The notes: a model not told the origin generated them from the letters alone. 64,000 nt of DNA from Nitzschia sp. DOCU1 (GCA_951394045.1 OX595986.1:248001-312000), one strand, 5' to 3'; positions 22,477-31,747 are shown, numbered from the stretch's first letter. Program-made: numbers and translations.

Positions 22477-23463
22477 TTGGGAACGAAATCACTGGGAAAT
22501 GGTACGTGCCGTCATTACTAGGTTTACATTCGTTTTAAAAGTAAAGTAGTAGGCTCTGTGCACATGTCATTTCGCAGTTCGTTCATGAGGATTACTTCCT
22601 ACCGGGTAGTGTTGCATCTACCTTCGTCTATTTTCAATCTACTACCGGTAGGGGATATTATTTGCTGCCGACACAGGAATCCTGCTACTACAGCTAGCTT
22701 TGTAGACTCGCGGTTCATTTGCAGTCGGCGGCGGACGTTTCCCAGTTTCTTGGCCAAGGTCTAGCTAGTAGTGAGTGCTTTTTGGACGGTCTCCTCCGAC
22801 ATCGTTGCTGCCGAGGTTGCATACATCTTCTACTTTATCACTCGAAGGGGTGGGCCCGCGCGCATTCGGAGAATCATTGATGGGGAGGCAGGCGCTCAAA
22901 CGTAAAAGACTCGTAGGAATCGTGTACCACGAAACACATGAGCTTTTACCACACGAGCACGTGGGCATCTGCCACACAGCATGAAGGATTCTTCGCGATC
23001 CAGCCATACAGTAGTTAGCGCGCCTCCTGAACTTGCTGATGACCCATGCAAGCAAAATATATTCAAAGGATGAAAATGGAGAATCAATAATGCAGCAATC
23101 AACATGGTTAAGTGGTCTTTAGACGCAACAATCGAAGCTAACATGGACTTGGAGGCAATTTGGCGAACTGGGTGATGATGAATGTGGATTACTTTCAGCG
23201 ACCGTGGAAGCCTCATCGTGGGAAACATCACGAAACTGCTCGCAAACCACCGCAGAAACCGCTCGGATCTCGGCATTCCTTCCAACAAATCCGTCACTTT
23301 TTCCCTCAATCGAGGTCACTTTTTCGCGAAATGAGCACTCTGTGTTGCTCCTTTCTTCATCGTCGCCGTGAATTTCACGACGATGATGACGATGACAGTG
23401 CTACAGTGGCGCCACCGGCTGCTGTTTGTCTCGCTGGAAAGTCGGCAGTCCATCAAGTGTGGA
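22477..23463. other. Intergenic
   Basis: Downstream of SET-like gene 1. It contains the dispersed palindrome CTACCGGTAG at 22642-22651. Several short frames on both strands are unsupported. Confidence 0.45.
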
Positions 23464-23471
23464 GATGACGT

Positions 23472-23504
23472 CCTCGGGTCCTCACGGGTAGGACCTGAAA
23501 AGCT
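23472..23504 (+). repeat. 33-nt hairpin repeat, copy A
   Basis: Ungapped alignment with copies B and C. The stem (columns 3-11 with 19-27) encloses a 7-nt loop CACGGGT. Relative to B and C, the pairs at columns 11/19 (T-A versus C-G) and 4/26 (C-G versus G-T) change together. Confidence 0.55.
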
Positions 23505-23540
23505 ACGATGGATTGCACGCCTGGATGTTTGAAAGAACGT

Positions 23541-23573
23541 CCTGGGATCCCCATGGGTGGGATCCTAAAAGCT
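23541..23573 (+). repeat. 33-nt hairpin repeat, copy B
   Basis: Same stem, with loop CATGGGT. The pair at columns 7/23 is A-T here and G-C in copies A and C, a compensatory change. It is followed by a GCACGCCGGGAT box that recurs after copy C. Confidence 0.55.
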
Positions 23574-23692
23574 TCCGTCGGCAGCACGCCGGGATCGATC
23601 CTCGCTCGTGTTCTGTCTTTGTGCTTCTCTCTTTCTTTTCAACAGATCTGTGGATTGCTCTGGTGGCGGCAGTTCAGGTCGTGTTGCTCGTT

Positions 23693-23725
23693 CCTGGGGT
23701 CCCCGTGGGTGGGACCCTAAAAGCT
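23693..23725 (+). repeat. 33-nt hairpin repeat, copy C
   Basis: Same stem, with loop CGTGGGT and a GGGTCCC/GGGACCC core. It is followed, after a longer spacer, by GTAGCACGCCGGGA, matching the box after copy B. Confidence 0.55.
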
Positions 23726-24396
23726 ATCGTATCATCCTCCCACGGTTTCGTGGCATGGGGCGGTAGCACGCCGGGAAGGATCGTTTGATTGTCGACAGAG
23801 GCGCTTTGATTCGAGGTGAGTTCTTTGCTGTCGTGCTGGTGTTCTTTCGTTCTCACAAGATTGTCCTCGTTCTATTTTAGCTGTTGCAAGTACTACCGAC
23901 CATGACTCCAAAAGTGTTCTCTTTTCATTCCCTTGTGTGCAGGTACATCCCCGCCTGGCTATGAAAAATATATGTAATTTGTGAGGTGACAGCCGAAAGA
24001 AGAGGAGTGGGAAGGGGGGCAACCGGCATGGCTTGGGGCACTGGGGGCAAAGCCAGTGATACACCATTGACCCCGGAACCCCCCGTCCCACGTTGGATGC
24101 AGCAAGTTGGCGGATGAGTGGATGCTGTGGCATGTTCCAGTCCCGAACATGGTAACGCAGACATCCATGACCCCAATGATTGGACTCCATCAGAAAAATT
24201 GGCCTCCAAGGGAATGGAAGAGGATTGCTTAGGAGTCGTTGGATGAGGTTTTGCTTGCGAGGGTTAGAATGGAAAGTGGAGAAGATTGGCGAGAACGAAG
24301 ACGTTGGCGCGACGGCAAAGGCTTCACCTTGCAATCACAGCTACTTTGTTGGCCGGATCTGTTGTTGGAAAGTTGAGTCCTCTCTTTGTTTTGCAG

Positions 24397-24715
24397 GTTG
24401 GTTGTGGTGTGGGTGGGGGTCTGATTGTGCATGTCTTCGGTGTCTTCATGGTAAGTGCGCATTTTATGGTGTCGTTTGATCGTATTTCATATTTCTCTCC
24501 CGCGGTACTACTTATACCCTGTTCTTTCCTCTTTTTGCAGGCGTCTGGTGTTGTTCTGGGCGGATGTGTTTGTTCATGTATTCAGTGTCTTCGTGGTAAG
24601 TCTGGCTCGGTATAGTGGGTATCGTCTGGCGACAGTGCCGTTTGATCATATTTCTTTCCCGCAATGCTACTCATTGCCTTGTTCTTTCCTCCTTTTCCAG
24701 GCGTCTGGTGTTGTT
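24397..24715 (+). repeat. Tandem exon-intron-like units
   Basis: Two units of 144 and 160 nt (exon 24397-24450 with intron 24451-24540; exon 24541-24595 with intron 24596-24700), then the start of a third exon (GCGTCTGGTGTTGTTCT) at 24701. Exon ends (GTCTTC-TG before GTAAGT) and the intron 3' halves (GTTTGATC-TATTTC, TGTTCTTTCCTC) match between units, so exon and intron were duplicated together. Confidence 0.5.
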
Positions 24716-24950
24716 CTACAAAACCAACTTTTTCCAGAGCAACGATCCTGATCATTGATCTCGACCTCGATTCCAATTCTCCCCGCACACAAACAGCCTG
24801 ATCAACGCAACCGGTTTGTGGTTCCGGTTTTAAAACGTCCTCCACTCGCGTACGTGTCTCGTCGCGGAGAGTTTAAGTGTAACCTGTGCTGGTGCGTGGA
24901 GGATTGGAATCGGCTGTACGCCGTCGAGTGAAGTGGATTGTTGTCTCTAC

Positions 24951-25107
24951 TAGGCGGATCTCCCTCCCGTATGTCGGTAGAGGGAGCTCTCCTCCGGGCG
25001 GAGCAGCTGTGGCCCACCCCCTCCGAAATCGAACTGCTTTGACGTAGCGGTGGGGCTTAGTAAATTTTTGTGTGAGAACACAAAAACGAAGCTAAAAGTT
25101 CGATGAA
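24951..25107. repeat. Structured tandem repeat, copy 1
   Basis: About 157 nt, repeated 181 nt downstream. It holds a strong hairpin (CTCCCTC...GAGGGAG with inner CCG...CGG), a second small one (CTCC-GGGC-GGAG) and a conserved 3' half with TTTGACGTAGCGGTGGGGCT and GTTCGATGAA. It may be an RNA gene or part of a repeat element. Confidence 0.5.
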
Positions 25108-25131
25108 TTATAGCCATCTCCTGGCAATCTC

Positions 25132-25281
25132 TAGGCGGATCTCCCTCCCCTATGTGGGTAGAGGGAGCTCTCCTCCGGGCGGAGCAGCTGTGGCCTACCC
25201 CATCCATATCGATCGCTTTGACGTAGCGGTGGGGCTCAGTAATTTGTTGTGTGAACAAATTCAGCCAATCGGTTCGATGAA
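25132..25281. repeat. Structured tandem repeat, copy 2
   Basis: Second copy. In the main hairpin the inner triplets are CCC...GGG instead of CCG...CGG, so the pair is kept by a double change. A CCCCATC/GGTGGGG pairing closes the 3' domain in this copy. Confidence 0.5.
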
Positions 25282-25799
25282 GAGATAGATGCTAAATCTA
25301 GTTTCTTTGTAATGGCGTCTTCCGTGCTAAATCAAAGTAGTAATGATTGGAACCGCCAGGACAAGCTAGCAGAGAAACAGTTGCGTCATTAATGGTGCTG
25401 GCTATGAGTAGCTAGCTGGGATGCATCGTTCTTGCATGATACACAACATACATTGATTCTAATAAAGAAGAAACGTTCTAGTCCTACTATTACCAATCGG
25501 TTCTTGGCGACGCTTCCTTTTTGCGCATCATCACTTCCTTATCAAACAGCCGGTCCAAATTATTCCGTTTGAATAGATGACGATCACCCTCTACTTGGTC
25601 GTCAGGTTCGCTTGTTTGCTTCTTTGCTTCGTCGTCGAACTTTGGATCGCAACCTATTGTGTGGATACATCTCCTCGGAAACTTCAATCATATGCCGAAA
25701 GGCCACAATGTTTTCGTTTTCAATGATGATGGTCGAGCAATCTGGTGGTATAAGTTGTCGCGCTTTCATCACCTTGCTCCCAAGGCTCGCGTTCCAAGA
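25282..25799. other. Intergenic with possible pseudogene tail
   Basis: Unannotated. The minus-strand part from about 25490 may hold the decayed 3' end of the SET pseudogene (short Lys/Arg/Glu-rich frames), but this is too broken to delimit. Confidence 0.35.
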
Positions 25800-26480
25800 C
25801 GACGGCATATTATTCGGCCTTTTTCATCTTAAATCCAATCTTGCTCAAATCCTCGACATGCCGTCACGAGATTCGGAGGATAGGGCCCTCTTATGTTGTT
25901 CGGTAATCGTTTTGAGAATTTCGTCGGCTTTCAGGGCATTGTATTCCGAGGCGGGAACGTAATTGTCGTCCAAACGCGGCCCGACTAACTGACATCTCTC
26001 GTGGCGTGCTTTTTCCAAAGCTCAGAGCGACGATATTCCAAATACAATTCTTCACCCTCTTCTAATTCTCTGAGGACGACCAAGTCCATGACCAAACCTT
26101 TTCCATGTGCCGTGGGCACACGTTCGACGCTGCATTGATACAATTCAAGATGACGATGTTGCTGTCGTCGCAAGTCCTTCATTCGAGAGCGCATCTTGAT
26201 GCCACACTACTTTGACAGTGGGAGTGTTGTGATGATTGACCGAAAAATTCATCAGAGGCCCGTAGGGGAGCCAAAGTAAATCCGAATCGGGATGGTCAAT
26301 ACAATAATTTAACACGAACTGTTGTCGTCCAATATTCTCCACGGTGGCAATTTCCAAGACACTAGGGTGAACGGGCACGGCCGGTGCTGAAAATACAGTG
26401 GAGCCCTTTTTTCAGGGGGTCTCGGGTGTAGACCCCTCGTCCCATATATTCTAGTTCTGACTCGTGGTGTTCTCCAGCAA
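25800..26480 (-). pseudogene. Frameshifted SET-domain gene
   Basis: Collinear pieces of one SET protein lie in different minus-strand frames: EYMGRGVYTRDPLKKG (near 26450), STVFSAPAVPVHPSVLEIAT and LLWLPYGPLMNFSVNHHNTP (about 26410-26230), then GEELYLEY in the next frame (about 26040), then NYVPASEYNALKADEILKTI in a further frame (about 25950). These match the SET entry GRGVYxRxxLKKG, the NH core and the GEELxxxY motif in the right order. At least three frame changes are needed, one beside a run of six A. No intron explains all of them. Unlike the three intact neighbours, this copy keeps the core NH. Either a pseudogene or assembly indels. Confidence 0.65.
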
Positions 26481-26974
26481 TCCCACATCATGCCGCCATG
26501 TGTCGGCAGTTCCGCGTCCTTAGGAGGAGTCGACAGAAACCATTGTCGCAAATCGCAATCGCTACTCTAATTTGTTCCTCCGGCTTGCAACGTTGTCGGA
26601 CCGGTTCTCTGCACCGAACCGCCCTTTCCAACTCGGCAAGATCGACAGCCATAACACGCACACGGGGTTGTTCATTGGGACCTGCAGTCATCATTACGCG
26701 TTTATCATCCGCATCATCTTTTGCAAATCGGGTATTGGAGTGGCAACGATGTAGAGGTTGAATGAGGTGATGGAATTGAGTCGTGCGACCAAATCGACTC
26801 TCTAAGTGGCATCATGTCTCGGCACGAAATTTTGTGCCGCGGCGCTCACAAAATTTCACTCCCATCCGTTGAATTGCTTCTCAATCGGACGCTGCCTTCG
26901 CATCCCGTACGCGATGATCTAATGACCGAAAGGCCCGACATGCCCCTCTCATTGTTTACCTCAATGCGCCGAGA
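26481..26974. other. Intergenic with hairpin
   Basis: Upstream of SET-like gene 2. Contains an exact 11-bp inverted repeat (26826-26836 GAAATTTTGTG with 26847-26857) around a 10-nt GC-rich loop, 118 bp before the start codon. The minus-strand part may be the decayed 5' end of the SET pseudogene. Confidence 0.4.
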
Positions 26975-27904
26975 ATGAAGTTATCGGTTCCCAGTTGCTT
27001 TGGATTCAGTTTATTGACACTCTTATTTCTTTGCCTTTCTTCGTACTCTGTGGTTCGACCAGTCCTCGCTGCTACGAATTCATTCAGAGTCGATCTTAGT
27101 CCAATAGAAGCAGAGAGATCATTTTCGCGCTATATTGATAATCTTTTCAAAAACAACGAGATAGCCCATGAAGACCCAGATGCAAGTGAAGCTGGCTCTG
27201 TTGAAGCGGGCGTTTCAGGCGAGCATCAAACGCATCCTACCGGGGAAGAAGAAGAAGAAACCGTTGATGAAGAGGATCACGATGAAATAGAAGATCCATG
27301 GGAGCTGAGTGACTCCGTGAACAGTTTTGAAGGGAGCTTGATGGACTTGTGGTCGGAATTCGAATGCTCTAAGGTTTTTAAAGAGCAACGCCCCATTCCT
27401 GACCATGCCACTTGGATGTTGCTGCGGGGTGCATACATAGCAACCGTTGGGCCCCAGTACAGCACAATCGAATACAATGATGAGATAAAGGATGGATTCC
27501 TCGTGCCTGTCAAACTCGACTATGTACCTGGAAAGGGCAGAGGTGTGATTGCATTGGAAGACATACCCAAAGGAACGTTAGTTTGGGATCCGTTGTACGT
27601 TGCCAGGTTTTCTTCTGCAGTGGACTACCGAAGGTTCTTAGCATCGATCCCCAGCGATTTGGCATGTGATGTCATGATCTGGGCTTATACTGAGACTTCG
27701 GGCGATGAAGACCACCAACTTTTTACATTGGTGTCCGTCGACCTAGACGCGGGTAGCCTCATGAATAGCATCACCCGTTTGGAGGATAAGAACATCTCGC
27801 CCAGTTCTCGCGCAATGCGCAGCATCAAGGCAGGTGAGGAGCTCCTGGTGGACTACGCGGATTTTGAAAAAGATGGTGGCTGGGACGATTTCGGCCTCAT
27901 CTAG
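26975..27904 (+). CDS. Secretory SET-domain-like protein 2
   Basis: 309 aa from the ATG at 26975. Signal peptide: MKLSVPSCFGFSLLTLLFL and on to VLA. An acidic linker (GEEEEETVDEEDHDEIED) precedes the SET-like half: TWMLLRGAYIATVGPQYSTI, VPGKGRGVIALEDIPKGTLVW, IPSDLACDVMIWAY, DAGSLMNSI (core Asn kept; His and Cys missing) and IKAGEELLVDYADF. It shares these blocks with the genes at 21523 and 28783. Predicted to be ER-lumenal or secreted. Methyltransferase activity is uncertain because the NHxC core is not intact. Confidence 0.78.
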   Translation: MKLSVPSCFGFSLLTLLFLCLSSYSVVRPVLAATNSFRVDLSPIEAERSFSRYIDNLFKNNEIAHEDPDASEAGSVEAGVSGEHQTHPTGEEEEETVDEEDHDEIEDPWELSDSVNSFEGSLMDLWSEFECSKVFKEQRPIPDHATWMLLRGAYIATVGPQYSTIEYNDEIKDGFLVPVKLDYVPGKGRGVIALEDIPKGTLVWDPLYVARFSSAVDYRRFLASIPSDLACDVMIWAYTETSGDEDHQLFTLVSVDLDAGSLMNSITRLEDKNISPSSRAMRSIKAGEELLVDYADFEKDGGWDDFGLI

Positions 27905-28782
27905 TAGCTAGCAGGAGCTATAACAAGACTAAAAAGCAGAGGGGATGTTGTTAGACGGGCTAGAAACATGAAACGCACAAGAGGTAAATTTCTCTTCACA
28001 TGAAGTACATTGGATTCTATTGGTGTGAACTGTAATAGTCTACTAGATCGATAGCCAGCAGTAGCATCAGGGTGCTACAACAACGCCAACAGACGACTCT
28101 AGTGGTCGTACTAGTAGTAGTGTTAACTAGTAACTCGTAGAAGCAATGCGGCAATCGACGCCATCTTCATAACAATTCCAACACACCGTCATGCACCGCC
28201 CCCGATAACAAGGATTAAAAATTCAACTTATACCTACTAGTCGATGTTAAGTTCTCTAGTAGTAGTACAATCCTTTCAATAAATGCCTTTCAAAAGCCGC
28301 ATACCGATAGCTACTACCGGTAGTGAGCGGGACCGCGTGCGTGCTTCATGTCTTCTACCGATAGCTCTACTACCGGTAGAGAGCGGGAGAGGCAAAGTCT
28401 TGCATTATTACAATGGCCGCCAACGGACAAAAGATTGGAACAAAACCGTTCGAATGCTTCGCTTTCTATTATCGATCATCAATACTATCAGGTACACACA
28501 TATTGATCCCAACCAATAGAAATTGCCATTTTTTTCTTGATACAAGTGCCGGTATTACAGCCCCCCTACGAGGGGCGTAAAATGCAAATAGGCATGAAGG
28601 AGTTCGTGAAGCGAACTTTTGTGGTTGTTATTGGTAGGCCACGTGCGCTTCAGGCCAGGCGCGTGGGCAAAAACGCAGCGGTTGAGATTCGCGCTGGAAT
28701 TTACTCTGCCTCCCCCCTCATGCATAATAAAAACGTGAGACAAACAACAAAAAGTCTCCAGGAACCCAGCATTTTTTGAACA
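27905..28782. other. Intergenic
   Basis: About 0.88 kb with CTAGTAGT-rich stretches and two CTACCGGTAG palindromes (28314-28323 and 28370-28379), each inside a duplicated block ACCGATAGCT...CGGTAG-GAGCGGGA. No gene seen. Confidence 0.45.
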
Positions 28783-29646
28783 ATGCAATCTCCTGCCCGC
28801 TTAGTCGTTACTTCTTGGACATTGCTTTGCTGGAGCCTTGTCATTAGGTGCCTTTACGCCGGTGTCGTCGAAACCCCCAACGACGTCACTCCAGGCCAAG
28901 ATTGTGTATTGGATGGCGGGCGCAATGGTGACATAAATTCCATGAATGCTACTTGTACGGGAGAGCAAGGCCACAAGGATCTCTGGTATGTATCCGCGAA
29001 CGTGACTAGCTACAATGGAAACGGTGATGACTTTTGGGACGAGTTTGACTGCGATGATGTCCACGCCAAGCCACGACCGAGTCACAATCATTCCACTTGG
29101 ATGCTACTTCGGGGTGCTTATATTTCCATAGTTGGTCCCAACTACGCCACTATCGACATGGAACGCCTATCAGAAAACGGTTTCCATGTGAAGGTGGAAG
29201 TCGCCCATATACCTGGCAAGGGCCGGGGAGTTGTGGCTTCGGAAGACATCCCTGAGGGAACGTTCGTATGGGATACTCTACAAACGGCCAGGTTTCCTTC
29301 TGTTGTCGAGTTTCGAAGATTTCTGATTTCTCTTCCGGAGGACTTGGCCTGCGATGTTTTAATATGGGCATACGTAGAGGTCTATTCCTTTGAAGCCGAA
29401 GAGGGGACGGGTCCTCGACCTGTACTATCAGTCGACTTGGACGAGGCCAGTTTCATGAACACGATCAATGCGGCCAGTGAGAAGAATATTGACAGCGACA
29501 CCGGCAAAACTAATCGCCTAGTCAAGGCGGGAGAAGAGTTGCTTGTGGACTACAAAGCATTTGAGGTCGAATCTGACTGGGATGTGGTCGGCTTTGGGTG
29601 GCCGGTTTATGAAGCGAGACTAAATGCGACGGGGGCTCGCTTCTAG
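28783..29646 (+). CDS. Secretory SET-domain-like protein 3
   Basis: 287 aa from the ATG at 28783, with a signal peptide (hydrophobic LVVTSWTLLCWSLVIRCLYA). It lacks the long acidic linker of the other two. SET-like blocks: STWMLLRGAYISIVGPNYAT, IPGKGRGVVASEDIPEGTFVW, LPEDLACDVLIWAYVEVYSF, DEASFMNTI and VKAGEELLVDYKAF. Several N-x-S/T sites (NATC, NVTS, NHST) suit a glycosylated lumenal protein. Closest in sequence to SET-like protein 2, which suggests a recent tandem duplication. The extended C-terminus ends YEARLNATGARF. Confidence 0.78.
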   Translation: MQSPARLVVTSWTLLCWSLVIRCLYAGVVETPNDVTPGQDCVLDGGRNGDINSMNATCTGEQGHKDLWYVSANVTSYNGNGDDFWDEFDCDDVHAKPRPSHNHSTWMLLRGAYISIVGPNYATIDMERLSENGFHVKVEVAHIPGKGRGVVASEDIPEGTFVWDTLQTARFPSVVEFRRFLISLPEDLACDVLIWAYVEVYSFEAEEGTGPRPVLSVDLDEASFMNTINAASEKNIDSDTGKTNRLVKAGEELLVDYKAFEVESDWDVVGFGWPVYEARLNATGARF

Positions 29647-30420
29647 TTTCTTGGCTTCAGATTTTGATACAGGGATCATTGGCATAATCTTACAGAACAC
29701 AGTGACAACGACCTTCCAGATGCTTCTAGTATCGTTGCTACCAACGTCTTCCCTCTCTTCCTCCGATGCGTACTTGCACTCTTTGAATACGATGTCATGT
29801 CATTTATCGGCATCAGGTCAGGCCACCGGTGATACCCCGCCAAAGCCAAACCAATCCTACGCTAGTCTGGGGGACTTTGGATTGTCGGTGCAAGCTTAAA
29901 ACCCGCCGTTAAGGTTTACTTTTAAGCAAACTCTCTATAGATTCAGTAATCTGCTTCTGCCTCGACGTTTAAGTCTCGGTTGCTGTCTAAGCAATATTGA
30001 TATATCGAATAGTCGATTGCGGTTGCCCCCCCCTACCCATTGTCAAATTCACCACGTCGTGGTATCGAATAGTCGATTGCGGTTGCTCCCCCCGACCCAC
30101 TGTCAAATGCACCCCGTCGTGGGCGCGTCGCTAGTGCCCGCTCGTTCAAATAGATTGCAGAAGTGAAGACACCGCTATTTCCATCGCCCCGAGGTACCTT
30201 CATAACAAAATTTGGTCACAAAAGCTAGATAAAATCTTTCTCTACTAAATACTAACTCTGTCAGAATGTTAATAGATTACGACCACATTCTGCTGTGCAT
30301 CGTGGAGCGTACGGCCAAAACAGAAACACAATATCTCGACACATCATTCGTTGACGTCTGCATGCAAGGCGCCATGGCAACACGGGCTGCAATAGACACC
30401 CTGTGCCGGCTCATAACTCT
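29647..30420. other. Convergent intergenic with tandem repeat
   Basis: Between SET-like gene 3 (+) and the inhibitor-2 gene (-). A 60-bp tandem duplication occupies 30003-30122. No gene is supported. Confidence 0.5.
30003..30122. repeat. 60-bp tandem duplication
   Basis: Two copies (30003-30062, 30063-30122), both with TATCGAATAGTCGATTGCGG then a C-rich run, a TGTCAAAT box and CGTCGTGG. A few substitutions separate them. Confidence 0.75.
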
Positions 30421-30951
30421 TTATCTCTCATCATCCGCATCATTTTCATCATCCGCGTCTTCCGCATCGGCCATGGGCCCACTTGGATGTTCTTGCCTGA
30501 ATTTACGTACCAGCTCCATCTCATTGTAATGACGCTTCCGATGCTCCTTGAACTCAATTTCCTTCATTTCCTTCTGGCGATGCTCTTCCACCACTTCATC
30601 CCCGCCATGGCTGCTAGGACTCGAGGGATAAGCCTCTCGGGCAGCCGCCACTCCTTCCAACTTGTTTTGCAAGTGATCCCAGCTCAATTCCTTTTCCTTG
30701 TGGCCGGACTGAGACCCATCTGTTTCACTGCCACTGTCGTAATTATGATAAGGAGTGTTGGGTTCTTCGATCTTCATACGAGTACCACGAAGTTTGTCGT
30801 GCTCTTCAATCTTGGCTTCGTCCCACTTCAGAGCGCCTTTGGATCGGCGGGGTTTATCGCCGTGCTTCAACGCGGGCTTGACAGGGGCGGCGTCCATGTC
30901 AGGCGTGTTGGAGCCCGTGCTAGTGGCGGTCTGTAGTACTGGATCTTCCAT
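30421..30951 (-). CDS. Protein phosphatase 1 inhibitor-2 homolog
   Basis: 176 aa from the ATG at 30951 (MEDPVLQ). The longer open frame begins in sequence that looks like UTR with an acceptor-like TTATTAG. Inhibitor-2 hallmarks are in order: a basic KPRRSKGALKWDEAKI PP1-docking region, MKIEEPNTPYHNY (the conserved phosphosite motif with PxTPY), and the helix RKRHYNEMELVRKFRQ carrying the conserved HYNE that lies over the PP1 active site. The tail is acidic. Family role: reversible inhibitor and regulator of PP1 catalytic subunits, controlled by phosphorylation of the Thr in the PxTP motif by GSK3-like kinases. Cytosol/nucleus. Confidence 0.88.
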   Translation of the reverse strand: MEDPVLQTATSTGSNTPDMDAAPVKPALKHGDKPRRSKGALKWDEAKIEEHDKLRGTRMKIEEPNTPYHNYDSGSETDGSQSGHKEKELSWDHLQNKLEGVAAAREAYPSSPSSHGGDEVVEEHRQKEMKEIEFKEHRKRHYNEMELVRKFRQEHPSGPMADAEDADDENDADDER

Positions 30952-31747
30952 GTTTCTAATAAATAAACAAAACTGGGGGTCAATCAAATGGGGAAAGATA
31001 GTCTCCACTAACGGTGTTGCAATCGAAAGTGCAGGCCAGGTGTTCAGTTATGTTGTTGGGAGAGGGAAGGTTGATGGATCATCGTGTCATGTCGACGAGG
31101 AACGCTGTGGCAAGATATCTTGGCTCCCGTAGACTTTCTACAGAACTCTACGGTTCTCGGTCACTTCGGTCGTGTGTCAGTCCCTGACAAGACTGGAAAC
31201 TTTCAGTGCTGCGATCTACGAAATTCTACGTCAAAGCAAGTGGACGCGAACTCTCGATCTTGGTTTCGAAAGAGGTCGACGGGCTTCTCGACTCTCTGAC
31301 TAGGTAATCGGACTTTCAAGTCGACGACTGACTCGACTCGCTGGACTTGGACTACGGAGGGAGAGTTGCTAGTAGAGAGCAACATCTGGCGGGTATGATA
31401 GAGTAGTCAACCTTACTCACTATTGCGAAATAGCTCCTGCTACGATGCTACAGCTTCTAGAAGTAGAGAGAAGAGGAAAGGGCCTACGACTCTGTTCTGT
31501 AACGTAGTCGAGATAGGCTCTGTTGGGATTTCTTGCTGCCGTCTTGGGCGCCAAAGTGTAGGTGCTATACACCAATCTTGACCACTAGTTAAAAGATACG
31601 GTAGTAGACATATACTGGTAACGATTGGACTTAGTTACACCTTGGTACGATTGCATTTCCCTCCCCTGTGGTAGCGGTCCATAAATTCTAATAGGCGCCA
31701 TTTACTTTCAAATTAGTGCGCCCCATCGGTTAACAATTATGCTTTGC
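30952..31747. other. Intergenic
   Basis: 5' flank of the inhibitor-2 gene and 3' flank of the Cys-rich gene. Short frames only. Confidence 0.45.

Larger units (their letters stand above)
23464..24760 (+). ncRNA. Putative spliced non-coding transcript with internal repeats
   Basis: No long frame is open here, yet good splice-like signals recur on the plus strand. Acceptors with long pyrimidine tracts end at 23645, 23880, 24396, 24540 and 24700. Donors are at 23816 (GTGAGT), 24451 (GTAAGT) and 24596 (GTAAGT). Candidate exons of 54-55 nt are duplicated (24397-24450 and 24541-24595) and are not multiples of three together. Three hairpin repeats lie at the 5' side. A spliced structured RNA or RNA host gene is inferred; a decayed protein gene is the alternative. 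Ends are arbitrary. Confidence 0.25.

Noticed and set aside
23513..23788. Peptide repeat HGWDPKS as a coding gene
   Set aside because: The frame changes between copies B and C, copy A has a stop in the motif, and stem compensation explains the pattern better; kept as a caveat.
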